Shown here: positions 1-7,949 of the stretch, in pieces
Layout of the letters: every line of letters begins with the position of its first letter
Numbering within the stretch: the first letter of the stretch is position 1
Source of the DNA: an uncultured Victivallales bacterium
GTDB lineage: Bacteria; Verrucomicrobiota; Lentisphaeria; Victivallales; UBA1829
Assembly (NCBI GenBank): GCA_944391115.1
Contig: CALXSJ010000010.1
Location: forward strand, 51,166 to 115,165
DNA: 64,000 nucleotides
Direction of reading: 5' to 3'
Translations under genes and position numbers: made by a program
The notes under the pieces: generated by a model
Database searches by the model: none
The model's input: the letters and a program-made list of their open reading frames with translations, nothing else
What the model was told of the DNA's origin: nothing

Positions 1-1
1 C

Positions 2-214
2 AAAATGGGAATCGCGCATGACTGGCGCAAGGCGGCGTTCGAGAAGCTGCGGTCGCTGGAACTGAAAGACATTGCGGCGTTTGCGGAAAAGGAAGTCGCG
101 CCGCGCGTCTATGAGGTTTTCATCGCCGGCGACGTGAAAAGCCTGGACCGGGAAAAGCTCAAACGCTACGGGGAAATCGTGGATCTCGCTCCGGAGCAGG
201 TGTTCGGCTATTGA
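2..214 (+). CDS. M16 (insulinase-like) peptidase, C-terminal fragment
   Basis: The window opens inside this gene, so only about the last 70 residues are visible and the start lies upstream. The tail reads as alternating helix and strand, with the pieces YEVFIAGDVKSLD and IVDLAPEQVFGY. This closely matches the last domain of the large M16 zinc peptidases of Bacteroidetes-like bacteria, which typically end in a glycine-Lys-x-Leu strand followed by an LTxEEIFGY-like terminus. The zinc-binding HxxEH motif would be far upstream and cannot be checked. It would be a periplasmic or secreted peptide-degrading enzyme. The call rests on the C-terminal signature alone, so it is moderate. A strong hairpin follows 77 bases after the stop. 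Confidence 0.55.
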   Translation, partial: KMGIAHDWRKAAFEKLRSLELKDIAAFAEKEVAPRVYEVFIAGDVKSLDREKLKRYGEIVDLAPEQVFGY

Positions 215-283
215 ATGCCGCGCACCGGCCGCCGTGATTCCCGGATTCCGGAGAGGGCGGCCGCCGATGCGGAATCCCGGCAT

Positions 284-328
284 GAAAAAAGCCGCGGGAG
301 GCGGAATGCTCCCCGCGGCCTGTTTTTT
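284..328. terminator. Bidirectional rho-independent terminator
   Basis: A GC-rich stem (gccgcggg at 291-298 pairing with cccgcggc at 312-319) is flanked by a run of A on its left and a run of T on its right. It can therefore stop transcripts from the M16 peptidase on the plus strand and from fucI on the minus strand. Confidence 0.85.
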
Positions 329-343
329 ATTCAGATTCCGGAA

Positions 344-2095
344 TCACTTCTTGTAAAGCGGTCCGAAATTCGCGCATGCGCGGTAATCCGCGCCTTCCTG
401 ATCCATGCCGAACGCAGCCCATGCCGCCGGACGGAAGATCTTTTCCGGCGCGACGTTGTGCATGCAGACGGGGATGCGGAGGATCGACGCCATCGTAATC
501 AGATCCGCGCCGATGTGCCCGTAGTTGAAGGCTCCGTGGTTCGCGCCCCAGTTCGCCATGACGCTGTAGACATCCTTGAACGCGCCGGTTCCGGTCAGGT
601 TCGGAACGAACCATGTGGTCGGCCAGCCGGGATCGGTCCGGTTGTCGAGGATCGCATGAATCTTCGCGGGCAGTTCATAGGTGTAGCCTTCCGCGATCTG
701 AAGGACAGGGCCGAGGCCGTGGATGCGGTTGACGCGCGACATCGTGACGGGCATTCCGCCTTTCGTCAGGAAGTGGGACGAGAATCCGCCGCCGCGGAAA
801 TAGCCGAGGTTCGCGGGAACCCATTCCGTCGCGTCGAGACATGCCTGCGCCTCTTTCGCCGTGATTTCCCAGAAGGGCTTCATGGCGGGTTTTCCCTTGA
901 TCGTCTGGCGTCCGGTGGCGTCCATTGTTGTCGCGCCGGAGTTGATCAGATGAATCAGTCCCGGAACCGCGAGCTTGTGCCCTGTCGCCTTCTTGACCGC
1001 CTCGGGGCTCCAGAACGTGCGGACGTCGGAGAAGCCGGAGGCCGTGTTGGTGAGCAGGTGCCCGAACAGCATCGCGACGCCGTTCAGTCCGTCGTTTTCC
1101 GTTGCCAGGATGTAGGGTTTGCGGATGCCGTTCCAGTCGAACGAGGAGTTCAGGATTGTCTCCATGACGTCGCCGTTGGGCATATGGTCGGTCCACTGGC
1201 GCTGTCCCTGGAAGCCGGCCATGATGGCGTTGTGGCCCATGCCTTCCTCGATGAATCCGAGCTCTTTCAGGCGTTCGTTTCCGATCATGAGGTCGCGCGC
1301 GATCATCGTCATCTTGATGCAGTATTCGAATTTCGCCTGCTGCTCCTTCGCGGAGAGGCCTTTTTTGCCGTTGTAGACGTCCCTGCCGATTTTCAGGTTC
1401 TTCTTCGCCCACGCGATCGCCTTCTTCGCTTCCGCGGGATCGTAGATGTTTTCGTTGACGCGGCGGATGATCTCCGTCATGTCGACGGATTCGCAGCGCA
1501 TGTTGAAATAGGATTCATAGAACTCGGGATCGAGGATGGAACCGGCGATGCCCATCGCGACGGAGCCGATGGAAAGATAGGATTTGCCGCGCATTTCGGC
1601 AACCGCGATGCCGGCGCGCGCGAAACGGAGAATCTTTTCCGCGACGTCGTCCGGGATTTTCGTCTCATCGGCGTTCTGCACGTCGCGCCCGTAGATCCCG
1701 AATGCGGGAAGTCCCTTCTGCGCGTGGGCGGCGAGAACGGCGGCCAGATATACGGCTCCGGGACGCTCGGTGCCGTTGAATCCCCAAACGGCCTTCGGAG
1801 TATGCGGATCCATGTCCATGGTTTCCGATCCGTAGCACCAGCAGGGGGTGACGGTCAGGGAGACGCCCACGTTTTCCAGGCGGAATTTGTCCGCGCACGC
1901 GGCCGCTTCGGCGACTCCGCCGATCGTGGAATCGGCGATGACGCACTGCACCGGAGTGCCGTCCGTGTAGCGCAGATTTCTGGAAATCAGCTCTGCCGCG
2001 GCTTTCGCCATATTCATGGTCTGGTCTTCCAGGGACTCGCGGATGCCTTTGCGGCGTCCGTCGATTGCGGGACGAATTCCAACTTTCGGATACAT
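344..2095 (-). CDS. fucI: L-fucose isomerase
   Basis: Converts L-fucose to L-fuculose, the first step of cytoplasmic fucose catabolism; it is a Mn-dependent hexameric enzyme. The protein (583 aa; E. coli FucI is 591) aligns from end to end: [13 protein letters not shown] at the N-terminus, [32 protein letters not shown], the metal/catalytic Glu in ATENDGLNG, the Asp in [10 protein letters not shown], the His in WGANHG, and the terminus [10 protein letters not shown]. The start is set at 2095 because AAGGAGG (2105-2111) sits 9 bases upstream; a longer frame begins at 2137 but has no ribosome site. No fuculose kinase or aldolase lies next to it, so the rest of the pathway must be elsewhere. A decayed GH29 fucosidase lies at 51.2 kb. 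A sigma70-type promoter and paired direct repeats lie upstream. Confidence 0.97.
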   Translation of the reverse strand: MYPKVGIRPAIDGRRKGIRESLEDQTMNMAKAAAELISRNLRYTDGTPVQCVIADSTIGGVAEAAACADKFRLENVGVSLTVTPCWCYGSETMDMDPHTPKAVWGFNGTERPGAVYLAAVLAAHAQKGLPAFGIYGRDVQNADETKIPDDVAEKILRFARAGIAVAEMRGKSYLSIGSVAMGIAGSILDPEFYESYFNMRCESVDMTEIIRRVNENIYDPAEAKKAIAWAKKNLKIGRDVYNGKKGLSAKEQQAKFEYCIKMTMIARDLMIGNERLKELGFIEEGMGHNAIMAGFQGQRQWTDHMPNGDVMETILNSSFDWNGIRKPYILATENDGLNGVAMLFGHLLTNTASGFSDVRTFWSPEAVKKATGHKLAVPGLIHLINSGATTMDATGRQTIKGKPAMKPFWEITAKEAQACLDATEWVPANLGYFRGGGFSSHFLTKGGMPVTMSRVNRIHGLGPVLQIAEGYTYELPAKIHAILDNRTDPGWPTTWFVPNLTGTGAFKDVYSVMANWGANHGAFNYGHIGADLITMASILRIPVCMHNVAPEKIFRPAAWAAFGMDQEGADYRACANFGPLYKK

Positions 2096-2179
2096 TTGGA
2101 CATACCTCCTTGTTTGGGTTGTGAATGAGCGTATCATTTTTGCGCCTGCACTGCCTTTGGAAAATCCGCCGGTTCAAAA

Positions 2180-2208
2180 AACATAAGCGGCGATATGAAC
2201 TTCGTCAA
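2180..2208 (-). promoter_or_regulatory. fucI promoter
   Basis: On the minus strand TTGACG (2203-2208) is followed after exactly 17 bases by TATGTT (2180-2185), giving a predicted transcript start near 2172 and a leader of about 75 bases before fucI. Confidence 0.65.
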
Positions 2209-2216
2209 CGCAGGAA

Positions 2217-2247
2217 ATATGAATAATCGGCGATTTTATATGAATAA
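2217..2247. repeat. Two 10-bp direct repeats upstream of the fucI promoter
   Basis: ATATGAATAA occurs at 2217-2226 and again at 2238-2247, 21 bp apart (two helical turns), immediately upstream of the fucI -35. This geometry is typical of AraC-family or other dimeric activator sites; the assignment to an activator is inference. Confidence 0.5.
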
Positions 2248-2249
2248 AA

Positions 2250-3533
2250 CTAACATGCGTCTCCGCTGCATCCTCCGCTTTCCTTTTCCAGATTCCGGTA
2301 ATACTGCGTGCCGAAGCGGTCCAGTCTGTCGGTCAGAAAGAAGAGTGTTCCGCTCCGGAGACGGCGTCCGGATCTGAGAATCCTGTGGAACGCCTTCTGC
2401 ATGGAGGTAACCGCCGGACAGGCGAGGGGATCGACGTCGTCCGCGCGCCCGAAAATGAAGAACACGCCGTCGCGTCCGTCGGTTTCCAGACCCGGCGTCA
2501 TGTAACCTTCCCGCATGAATTTTGCAAGGTTCGAATCCGGCAGCTCGGTTTCCCAGTCGGGATTCAGAATCCAGGAATGGCAGATGAAAATTTTGACATC
2601 CTGCTTGAAATATCTGCGGAAGAACTCCTTTGCAGCGATCAGGGATTCCTTCGCCAGTTCCGGTTTCATGCCGCCGCCGGCGGGGATGTGAATGCTCGGC
2701 GCAAGTTCCCACGGCTGGCAGATTCCCTCCCATTCGGCAAGATCGATCGTCACCTTGCGTCCGAGGAGCACTCTGCCGCGCGGCGTGACGGGCGTGCCTG
2801 TGACATGATTGTCAAGAATCTTCAGTCTTGTGAACACGACCTCCGAGTCCGGGGTTCCCGCCTTCGGGCGGCTGCCGTCCGGCAGGAAGCGCCATCCGTC
2901 GCGGCAGAACACCATCAGCGATCCGTCCTTGCGGTTCCGGTAGACAGCCGGCATCCACGGCGGGTATTCATGCATCAGGAATTCAAAGCGCCCGATCCGG
3001 AAGAGGCGTCCGTCGATGTAGTTGCGGATCCAGCTCGTCTGCTGGAGGGAATGTCCCGGAAGGCCGTTGTTTCCGGTTTCGAAAATCCCGATGGTGCCGC
3101 TGATCCATTTTGCAATGTCCGAAGCATAGGAGAGGGGGATTTTCATGCGTTCAAGGGTCTTTTCAATCAGGGGGATGGCGCTGACGGCCACCATCAGCTG
3201 GAAGATGCCCGCATTTTCTCCGAAGGTTTTTTCCGGCAGCGGGAGATTGCGGAGATTCGCCTGCATTTTCCTGAGGAAGAGCCCGTAATGGAGGAGCCAT
3301 GCGTAAAGGGCGGCTTCCGGCGTCCGTTCAACGATCCGGCAGACCTCCTCCATGCGTTCCAGGTGTTTTAGGTCGCCGCCTGTCACCGGGTAGTATTTCC
3401 TGCAGAAATCCATTGTCATGAATTCCGGGACGCCCTGCGGCGCGGTTTTCAGAACCTCGTCCCAGATTTCCTCCAGAAGATGTTTTTCCCCGTGTCCGAA
3501 TCCCATTGCGGCGCAAAAATCGTCAATCGTCAT
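2250..3533 (-). CDS. GNAT-like acyltransferase (NAT_N / GNAT_C type)
   Basis: A 427-aa protein of the two-domain 'acyltransferase domain-containing' family known mainly from Firmicutes and gut anaerobes. The N-terminal half (about 1-230) is helical. The C-terminal half has the acyl-CoA N-acyltransferase-like hallmark SIHIPAGGGMKPELAKES, then AAKEFFRRYF and ICHSWILNPDW, as in other members. The acyl acceptor is not known for most of this family. The start at 3533 is favoured because GGAGG lies 6 bases upstream and because a promoter overlaps the more distal in-frame starts (3632 TTG; 3596, 3587 and 3578 ATG), the most distal of which would fall on the -35 itself. It is transcribed divergently from the deoxyribosyltransferase gene. 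No signal peptide, so probably cytoplasmic. Confidence 0.7.
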   Translation of the reverse strand: MTIDDFCAAMGFGHGEKHLLEEIWDEVLKTAPQGVPEFMTMDFCRKYYPVTGGDLKHLERMEEVCRIVERTPEAALYAWLLHYGLFLRKMQANLRNLPLPEKTFGENAGIFQLMVAVSAIPLIEKTLERMKIPLSYASDIAKWISGTIGIFETGNNGLPGHSLQQTSWIRNYIDGRLFRIGRFEFLMHEYPPWMPAVYRNRKDGSLMVFCRDGWRFLPDGSRPKAGTPDSEVVFTRLKILDNHVTGTPVTPRGRVLLGRKVTIDLAEWEGICQPWELAPSIHIPAGGGMKPELAKESLIAAKEFFRRYFKQDVKIFICHSWILNPDWETELPDSNLAKFMREGYMTPGLETDGRDGVFFIFGRADDVDPLACPAVTSMQKAFHRILRSGRRLRSGTLFFLTDRLDRFGTQYYRNLEKESGGCSGDAC

Positions 3534-3580
3534 GTTTTCCTCCGGTTTTCCGCTTGAAAAATACGGGAATGAGTTCATAT

Positions 3581-3632
3581 TAGACATATTGTCCATATTG
3601 CTGTATAATATAACGCGGCGGCGGAAAGTCAA
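3581..3632. promoter_or_regulatory. Overlapping divergent promoters sharing one -10 region
   Basis: Plus strand: TAGACA (3581-3586), 17 bases, TATAAT (3604-3609), reading into the deoxyribosyltransferase gene. Minus strand: TTGACT (3627-3632), 16 bases, TATTAT (3605-3610), reading into the acyltransferase gene. The two -10 boxes overlap by five bases, so one AT-rich palindromic core would serve both directions. Confidence 0.7.
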
Positions 3633-3664
3633 GGGCGCCGCAATCCGTCAAGGGGGAAGATCTG

Positions 3665-4306
3665 ATGAACGTCTATCATGCGGGCGACCTGTTCGATTTC
3701 AAGCATCTCGCCGGAAACCTGCTTCTGAGCGCGGCGATCGCGGAGGCGTCCGCCGGAAAATACCGGACGCTTCTGCCCCAGGCGAACGAAGGGAACAAAC
3801 TGCGCAATGCCAATATCCGGAACGGGGATCTCGACATGGTGATGAGCTGTCATCTGGCGCTGCTGAACTTTGACGGAACGGATCTGGATTCCGGCACCGT
3901 TGTGGAATTCATGGCCGCGAAAATGCTCGACATCCCCTGCGTCCTTCTGCGGACGGACTTCCGCAACGCCGGCGACCAGTCCGTCAGCGCCGATCCATGG
4001 AACCTGATGTGTTCCGGATATCCGCGCAGTCTGACGCTGAAAATCAATGCGCTGACTCTCTACAACGAGCTTGTGGCAGGGCCCGGCGATCTGGATCATT
4101 ATCTGCGCACGATCGCGCAGCGCGTGACTGCGGCGATGGACGAAGTTTCCGCAAGGCCTTCGCTCTTCGGCGGAAATCTCCGGAAGGCGGAGGAGGTCTA
4201 CCGCTGGTTTGTCAAAAGCTGCGGCTCGGATTTTGAAGCGCAGATGACGCCGGAGCGCATCGGCGCGATTCTCAGGGAAAAAGCGGAGCTCGGACTGTTG
4301 TCATGA
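3665..4306 (+). CDS. Nucleoside 2-deoxyribosyltransferase family protein
   Basis: A 213-aa cytoplasmic protein. The first residues MNVYHAGDLFDFKHL form the family's opening strand and nucleoside-binding loop. ALLNFDGTDLDSGTVVEF contains the hallmark DGxxxDSGTxxE segment, whose Glu is the catalytic nucleophile in nucleoside deoxyribosyltransferases. GDQSVSADPWNLM follows. The reaction is likely exchange or hydrolysis of the base of a (deoxy)nucleoside or nucleotide, as in salvage or house-cleaning. GGGGGAAG lies before the ATG. Its stop overlaps the start of the NUDIX gene by ATGA, so the two are translationally coupled and probably act together on nucleotides. Confidence 0.82.
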   Translation: MNVYHAGDLFDFKHLAGNLLLSAAIAEASAGKYRTLLPQANEGNKLRNANIRNGDLDMVMSCHLALLNFDGTDLDSGTVVEFMAAKMLDIPCVLLRTDFRNAGDQSVSADPWNLMCSGYPRSLTLKINALTLYNELVAGPGDLDHYLRTIAQRVTAAMDEVSARPSLFGGNLRKAEEVYRWFVKSCGSDFEAQMTPERIGAILREKAELGLLS

Positions 4307-4848
4307 AGCAATACCATCCGACTCTGGACGCCATCCGTTTCTGCCCGAAGTGCGGCGCACCCCTCGGCACGCCGCAGCGGGAGAATCATATGGAATGCGC
4401 ACGCTGCGGATTTGTTCTCTTTTTCAATGCGGCCCTTGCCGCGGCCGTCCTTCTCCGGGATGCGTCGGGAAAACTTCTGCTGACCCGCCGCGCCATGGAG
4501 CCCGCGAAAGGGAAACTCGCCTTTCCCGGCGGATTCGCCGACATTTTTGAAACGCCGGAAGCCGCGGCATGCAGGGAGCTTGCCGAGGAGTGCGACATGG
4601 CTATCTCCCCGCAGGACATGACCTGTTTTTTCTGCGGATTCAACCGTTATCTTTACCGTGGTGTGACTTACGTTTCCACGGATCTCTACTTCAAAGCGGA
4701 TGTCGCCGGATTTTCCTCCGCCCGTCCGCTGGACGAGAGTGCGGAGATTGTCTGCCTCCTCCCCGGAGAGATCGACCCGGAGGAGCTCTCCTCCGATTCG
4801 GCGCGGGACGCATTGCGCCGATTCATGGAACTGGAACAACAATCATGA
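4303..4848 (+). CDS. NUDIX hydrolase with N-terminal zinc ribbon
   Basis: A 181-aa protein. An N-terminal CxxC pair (FCPKCGAP) and a second (CARCGF) form a four-cysteine zinc ribbon. The Nudix box follows: GGFADIFETPEAAACRELAEE has the G-x5-E-x7-RE-x-x-EE pattern needed for Mg binding and pyrophosphate hydrolysis. The ribbon-plus-Nudix layout resembles NudC (NADH pyrophosphatase) but it is shorter, and the NudC SQPWPFPxS tail motif is not seen, so the substrate is open. It overlaps the deoxyribosyltransferase stop by 4 bases. The pair may clear non-canonical or damaged nucleotides. Confidence 0.88.
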   Translation: MKQYHPTLDAIRFCPKCGAPLGTPQRENHMECARCGFVLFFNAALAAAVLLRDASGKLLLTRRAMEPAKGKLAFPGGFADIFETPEAAACRELAEECDMAISPQDMTCFFCGFNRYLYRGVTYVSTDLYFKADVAGFSSARPLDESAEIVCLLPGEIDPEELSSDSARDALRRFMELEQQS

Positions 4849-4901
4849 ACCAAACCATATCAACCCTTCAGGATGCGTCCTGAGAAAGCGAGAAAGTTGC
4901 G

Positions 4902-6581
4902 ATGAGCGAACAAACAAGAACGATGCCGGAGAAAATTCTGGCATGGCAGCTGTTCGGCGCCGGATTTGAAAATTTCGGCAGAGACAACAACCCGTCCGTC
5001 CTCCCCATGCCGGAAATCGCGGACGACGAACTGCTGGTTAAGATCGAGGCGATCGGGCTCTGTTTTTCCGATGTGAAGCTGATCCGCGCCGGCGAGGCGC
5101 ATCCGCGCGTGATTTCCAAAAACCTGAAGGAAGATCCCGTGATCCCCGGTCATGAGGCCGTGATGAGCATTGTCAAGGTCGGTTCGAAGATTCAGGACAA
5201 GTTCCGGGTCGGCAGCCGCTACATCATTCAGGCGGACATTTATGTCAACGGCGTCGGTTTCGCCTACGGCTACGCCCTGAACGGCGGCATGGCGCAGTAC
5301 AGCGTCATCAACCAGAAAGTCCTGAACGGGGACGAGGGCTGTTATCTTCTGCCGATCGCGGATTCGATGCCCTCCGCCGTCGCGGCGCTGCTGGAACCCT
5401 GGACCTGCGTCCTGGCCAGCCATCTGATCCGGAACCGCGTCAAACCCGCGGACGGCGGCGACATGCTGTTTGTCTTCGGTTCGAATGCCGCGCAGTATGA
5501 ACTCGGAGCGCTGCTTTCGGAAGCGAAACCCGCCTCCGTCACGCTGGTGAAGGCGTCCGCCGACTTCGCTTCGAAAATCGCAAAGGCCTATCCCGGCGTC
5601 AAGGTCTGCGCCGCTTCCGCGCTTCCCGAAGGAGCGAAGTACGACGACATCTTCCTCTGCGGCTGCACGCGCGCCGAGGGCGAAGGCGCGGCGAAAGCCG
5701 GGAAAAACGGAGCCTGCATCAGCTTCGTCGGCGATTATTCCTCCGAAAACTGGATGTTCGACGTCGGCAGCATCCATTATCAGGGCTGGTTCTATCAGGG
5801 CACGGCCGGCACGGATCTTTCCGGGGCATACGGAAGAAACGTCAGAAGCACCGTCAGAAAGGGCGGCGTCTGCTGGCTGCCCGGCGGCGCCGGCGCGATG
5901 GGGCAGATGCATACGCAGCTTGCCGTCGCCGACGAGAACGGTCCCTCCCGCGTGCTCGTGACGGATATGGACAATGCGCGCCTCGCTCATGTGAAGGAGC
6001 TGCTCGGGCCGATTGCCGAAAAACGCGGTGTCGAGTTCAAACTGATGAATCCCGGCGATTTCGCGTCGCCTGCCGAATTCGATGCTGCCGTGTCCGCGTT
6101 CGCACCGGAAGGATTTGACGACATCATCATGCTGGTTCCCGTTCCGGCGCTGGTTGCCGGTTCCGCGAAGCATCTCGGCAGGGACGGCGTCATGAACATT
6201 TTCGCCGGCATTCCGGCCGGCAAGGAGGCGGAACTGCCGACCGCCGGCATTGCCGCAAACGGCTGCCGCTTCATCGGTTCGAGCGGAAGCCGTACCGAGG
6301 ATCTGCGGCACACGATCCGCATGGTGGAGGCTGGAAAGCTCAACCCGGTCTCCGCCCTGGCGGCGATCGGCGGCATGAAAGCCCTGAAGGAGGGGCTTGA
6401 GGCGGTCGCCAATGCGAAGTTCCCGGGCAAGACCGTGATTTTCCCGAACTGTCCCGACATGCCGCTGACGGCTGTGGACAGAATCGCCGATCTGGTTCCC
6501 GGACTGGAAAAGACATTCGCCGCGGACGGCACCTATACCACGGCGACCGAAGCGGAACTGCTTGCCAAGTTCGAAGAGTGA
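4902..6581 (+). CDS. Large medium-chain (zinc-type) dehydrogenase with two NAD-binding-like halves
   Basis: 559 aa, against about 350 for usual medium-chain dehydrogenases. Residues 1-170 are the GroES-like catalytic domain, with the Cys in AIGLCFSDVK and the GHEA motif typical of Zn-dependent alcohol/polyol dehydrogenases. Two Rossmann-like segments then follow instead of one. About 180-310 contains FVFGSNAAQYELGALL and FVGDYSSENWMF. About 318-520 contains the intact dinucleotide loop PGGAGAMGQMH and NIFAGIPAGKEAELP. The halves can be aligned (YQGWFYQGTAGTDLSGAYG with ANGCRFIGSSGSRTEDLR), which suggests internal duplication with loss of the glycine loop in the first copy. It may oxidise a sugar alcohol or a phosphorylated sugar; the substrate is unknown. 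It starts 53 bases after the NUDIX gene. Confidence 0.75.
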   Translation: MSEQTRTMPEKILAWQLFGAGFENFGRDNNPSVLPMPEIADDELLVKIEAIGLCFSDVKLIRAGEAHPRVISKNLKEDPVIPGHEAVMSIVKVGSKIQDKFRVGSRYIIQADIYVNGVGFAYGYALNGGMAQYSVINQKVLNGDEGCYLLPIADSMPSAVAALLEPWTCVLASHLIRNRVKPADGGDMLFVFGSNAAQYELGALLSEAKPASVTLVKASADFASKIAKAYPGVKVCAASALPEGAKYDDIFLCGCTRAEGEGAAKAGKNGACISFVGDYSSENWMFDVGSIHYQGWFYQGTAGTDLSGAYGRNVRSTVRKGGVCWLPGGAGAMGQMHTQLAVADENGPSRVLVTDMDNARLAHVKELLGPIAEKRGVEFKLMNPGDFASPAEFDAAVSAFAPEGFDDIIMLVPVPALVAGSAKHLGRDGVMNIFAGIPAGKEAELPTAGIAANGCRFIGSSGSRTEDLRHTIRMVEAGKLNPVSALAAIGGMKALKEGLEAVANAKFPGKTVIFPNCPDMPLTAVDRIADLVPGLEKTFAADGTYTTATEAELLAKFEE

Positions 6582-6610
6582 GCATTCCGTAAAGGAAATC
6601 AGTGAATCCC

Positions 6611-6627
6611 GCGATGCTTCGCATCGC
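6611..6627. other. Small perfect stem-loop after the dehydrogenase gene
   Basis: GCGATGC-TTC-GCATCGC forms a 7-bp hairpin 30 bases past the dehydrogenase stop. There is no T-run on either side, so it is not a standard intrinsic terminator; it could stabilise the 3' end. Confidence 0.4.
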
Positions 6628-6736
6628 AAAGACTGCTTCGGGAGTTTCAGTCCTGCTTCGGTCCAACCTGTACAAGCAGGCCGGGGCAGGCGGAATTCCG
6701 GATGCGGGCGTGTGCTCCGCGCCGAGGCGGTTCATT

Positions 6737-7930
6737 TCAATCCCGGCGGAACAGCACGATCCGGTTCGTGTTCGTTCCGCCGGTGTTGTTTGAGATGCCC
6801 CAGCAGTTCGCCGTCTTGGTGAAGCGCTGGCGGTTGATGAGAATCAGCTCGGGAACGAACCCGGCTTCCGCGCCGCAGGGGACGGCGTGCTCCTCCAGGC
6901 GGACGGAGCCGCGCCGCACCTCTCCTACTTCAAATGCCACATGTCCGCCCGGTTTCACGATGCGGGCAAGTTCATGAAAGACTGCGCCCATCGCCTTCTT
7001 CCACCCGGACAGCGTCCGTTCCATTGTAACTGGAACGGCGTCGGGATCAATTCCGGCAAACCAGGAACGGAGCCAGTTGTCCTGCCGGTAGTCCACGATG
7101 TCCAGAAAGGGCGGCGAGGTCACGACCAGCGAGACGGCATTGCCGGGGATCTGCGGCGTCCGGTCGGAACTCCCGGTCAGAATCCAGGCGCGGGAGAGTT
7201 TTCCAAGTCTTTTCAGATCCGCTGCCGTGCAGTCCTTCAGGAGTGCGCGGCTTTTTTTCAGCAGAATGGCTTTCACGTCGCGCCGGGGGGGCGTCTGGCG
7301 GCGTTTTTCGTTGATTTTCCGCTGGGATTCCACGGAGACCGCCTGATTCGGCGGCAGCGTATAGACCGAAAAGAATCCTGCGGAATGCCCGGTGAGACGG
7401 TTGAGCGCGACCATCCGGAGCCATGCGTCGGTTCTGTCAAGGGGATGGCTCCGGAAATATTCCCGCAGGGCGCAGAGTTCCCGCAGCGTTTCCTCGTGAT
7501 AGAAGACGAACAGCTCTTCCGGAAGTGCGCCGTTCCAGGTCAGATCCAGTGCGCGCAGGCGCTCCTCGAGTTCCCGCGGGGAGGGCGGGGCGAGACGCGG
7601 CGCAAGCAGAAAGGCGCTCAGTGGATTGACGTCGCATCCCGCCGGAACGCGGCCTGAGAGCGCGGCCTCCAGCGGCGTGGTGCCGCGTCCCATGAAGGGA
7701 TCGTAGACGACATCGCCCGGCCGGGTCAGACGCCGGATGAAGAATGCCGGAAGCTGCGGCTTGAAGCAGGCCCGGTAGGAAATTTCATGCAGGGAATGGC
7801 AGGCGCGCTGGGCGGAGGTCCAGAATTCGTTTGTGAATGTCTCAATTTCAAGTTTCAGCTCCGGAACCGCCGTGAAAGAGCGCTCCGTCACGCTTCCGAA
7901 TTCGTGAAATTGGCGCAGTTCCTCTTTCAT
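6737..7930 (-). CDS. DNA methyltransferase (N4-cytosine/N6-adenine type)
   Basis: 397 aa. The SAM-binding motif DPFMGRGTTPLEAA is at about residue 90 and the catalytic motif VVTSPPFLDIVDY at about residue 290. TSPPF is most typical of N4-cytosine methyltransferases. The region between them (about 120-280) is large enough to be the target-recognition part. The order, SAM motif first and catalytic motif second, is the reverse of that in the beta-class enzymes these motif sequences resemble. There is no restriction endonuclease next to it, so it looks like a solitary methylase or a moved part of a system. It starts 19 bases downstream of the ABC ATPase stop, on the same strand. Confidence 0.82.
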   Translation of the reverse strand: MKEELRQFHEFGSVTERSFTAVPELKLEIETFTNEFWTSAQRACHSLHEISYRACFKPQLPAFFIRRLTRPGDVVYDPFMGRGTTPLEAALSGRVPAGCDVNPLSAFLLAPRLAPPSPRELEERLRALDLTWNGALPEELFVFYHEETLRELCALREYFRSHPLDRTDAWLRMVALNRLTGHSAGFFSVYTLPPNQAVSVESQRKINEKRRQTPPRRDVKAILLKKSRALLKDCTAADLKRLGKLSRAWILTGSSDRTPQIPGNAVSLVVTSPPFLDIVDYRQDNWLRSWFAGIDPDAVPVTMERTLSGWKKAMGAVFHELARIVKPGGHVAFEVGEVRRGSVRLEEHAVPCGAEAGFVPELILINRQRFTKTANCWGISNNTGGTNTNRIVLFRRD

Positions 7931-7949
7931 GGGAAAGTTCCGGACGCTG

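Noticed and set aside
215..2128. A 637-codon plus-strand frame starting right after the M16 peptidase stop
   Set aside because: It lies antisense over the whole of fucI, which is conserved from end to end; it has no ribosome site and an Arg/Val/Asp-rich shadow composition.
3534..3632. 33-residue N-terminal extension of the GNAT-like acyltransferase from a TTG
   Set aside because: The TTG is the -35 box of the gene's own promoter, and a strong ribosome site marks the ATG at 3533.
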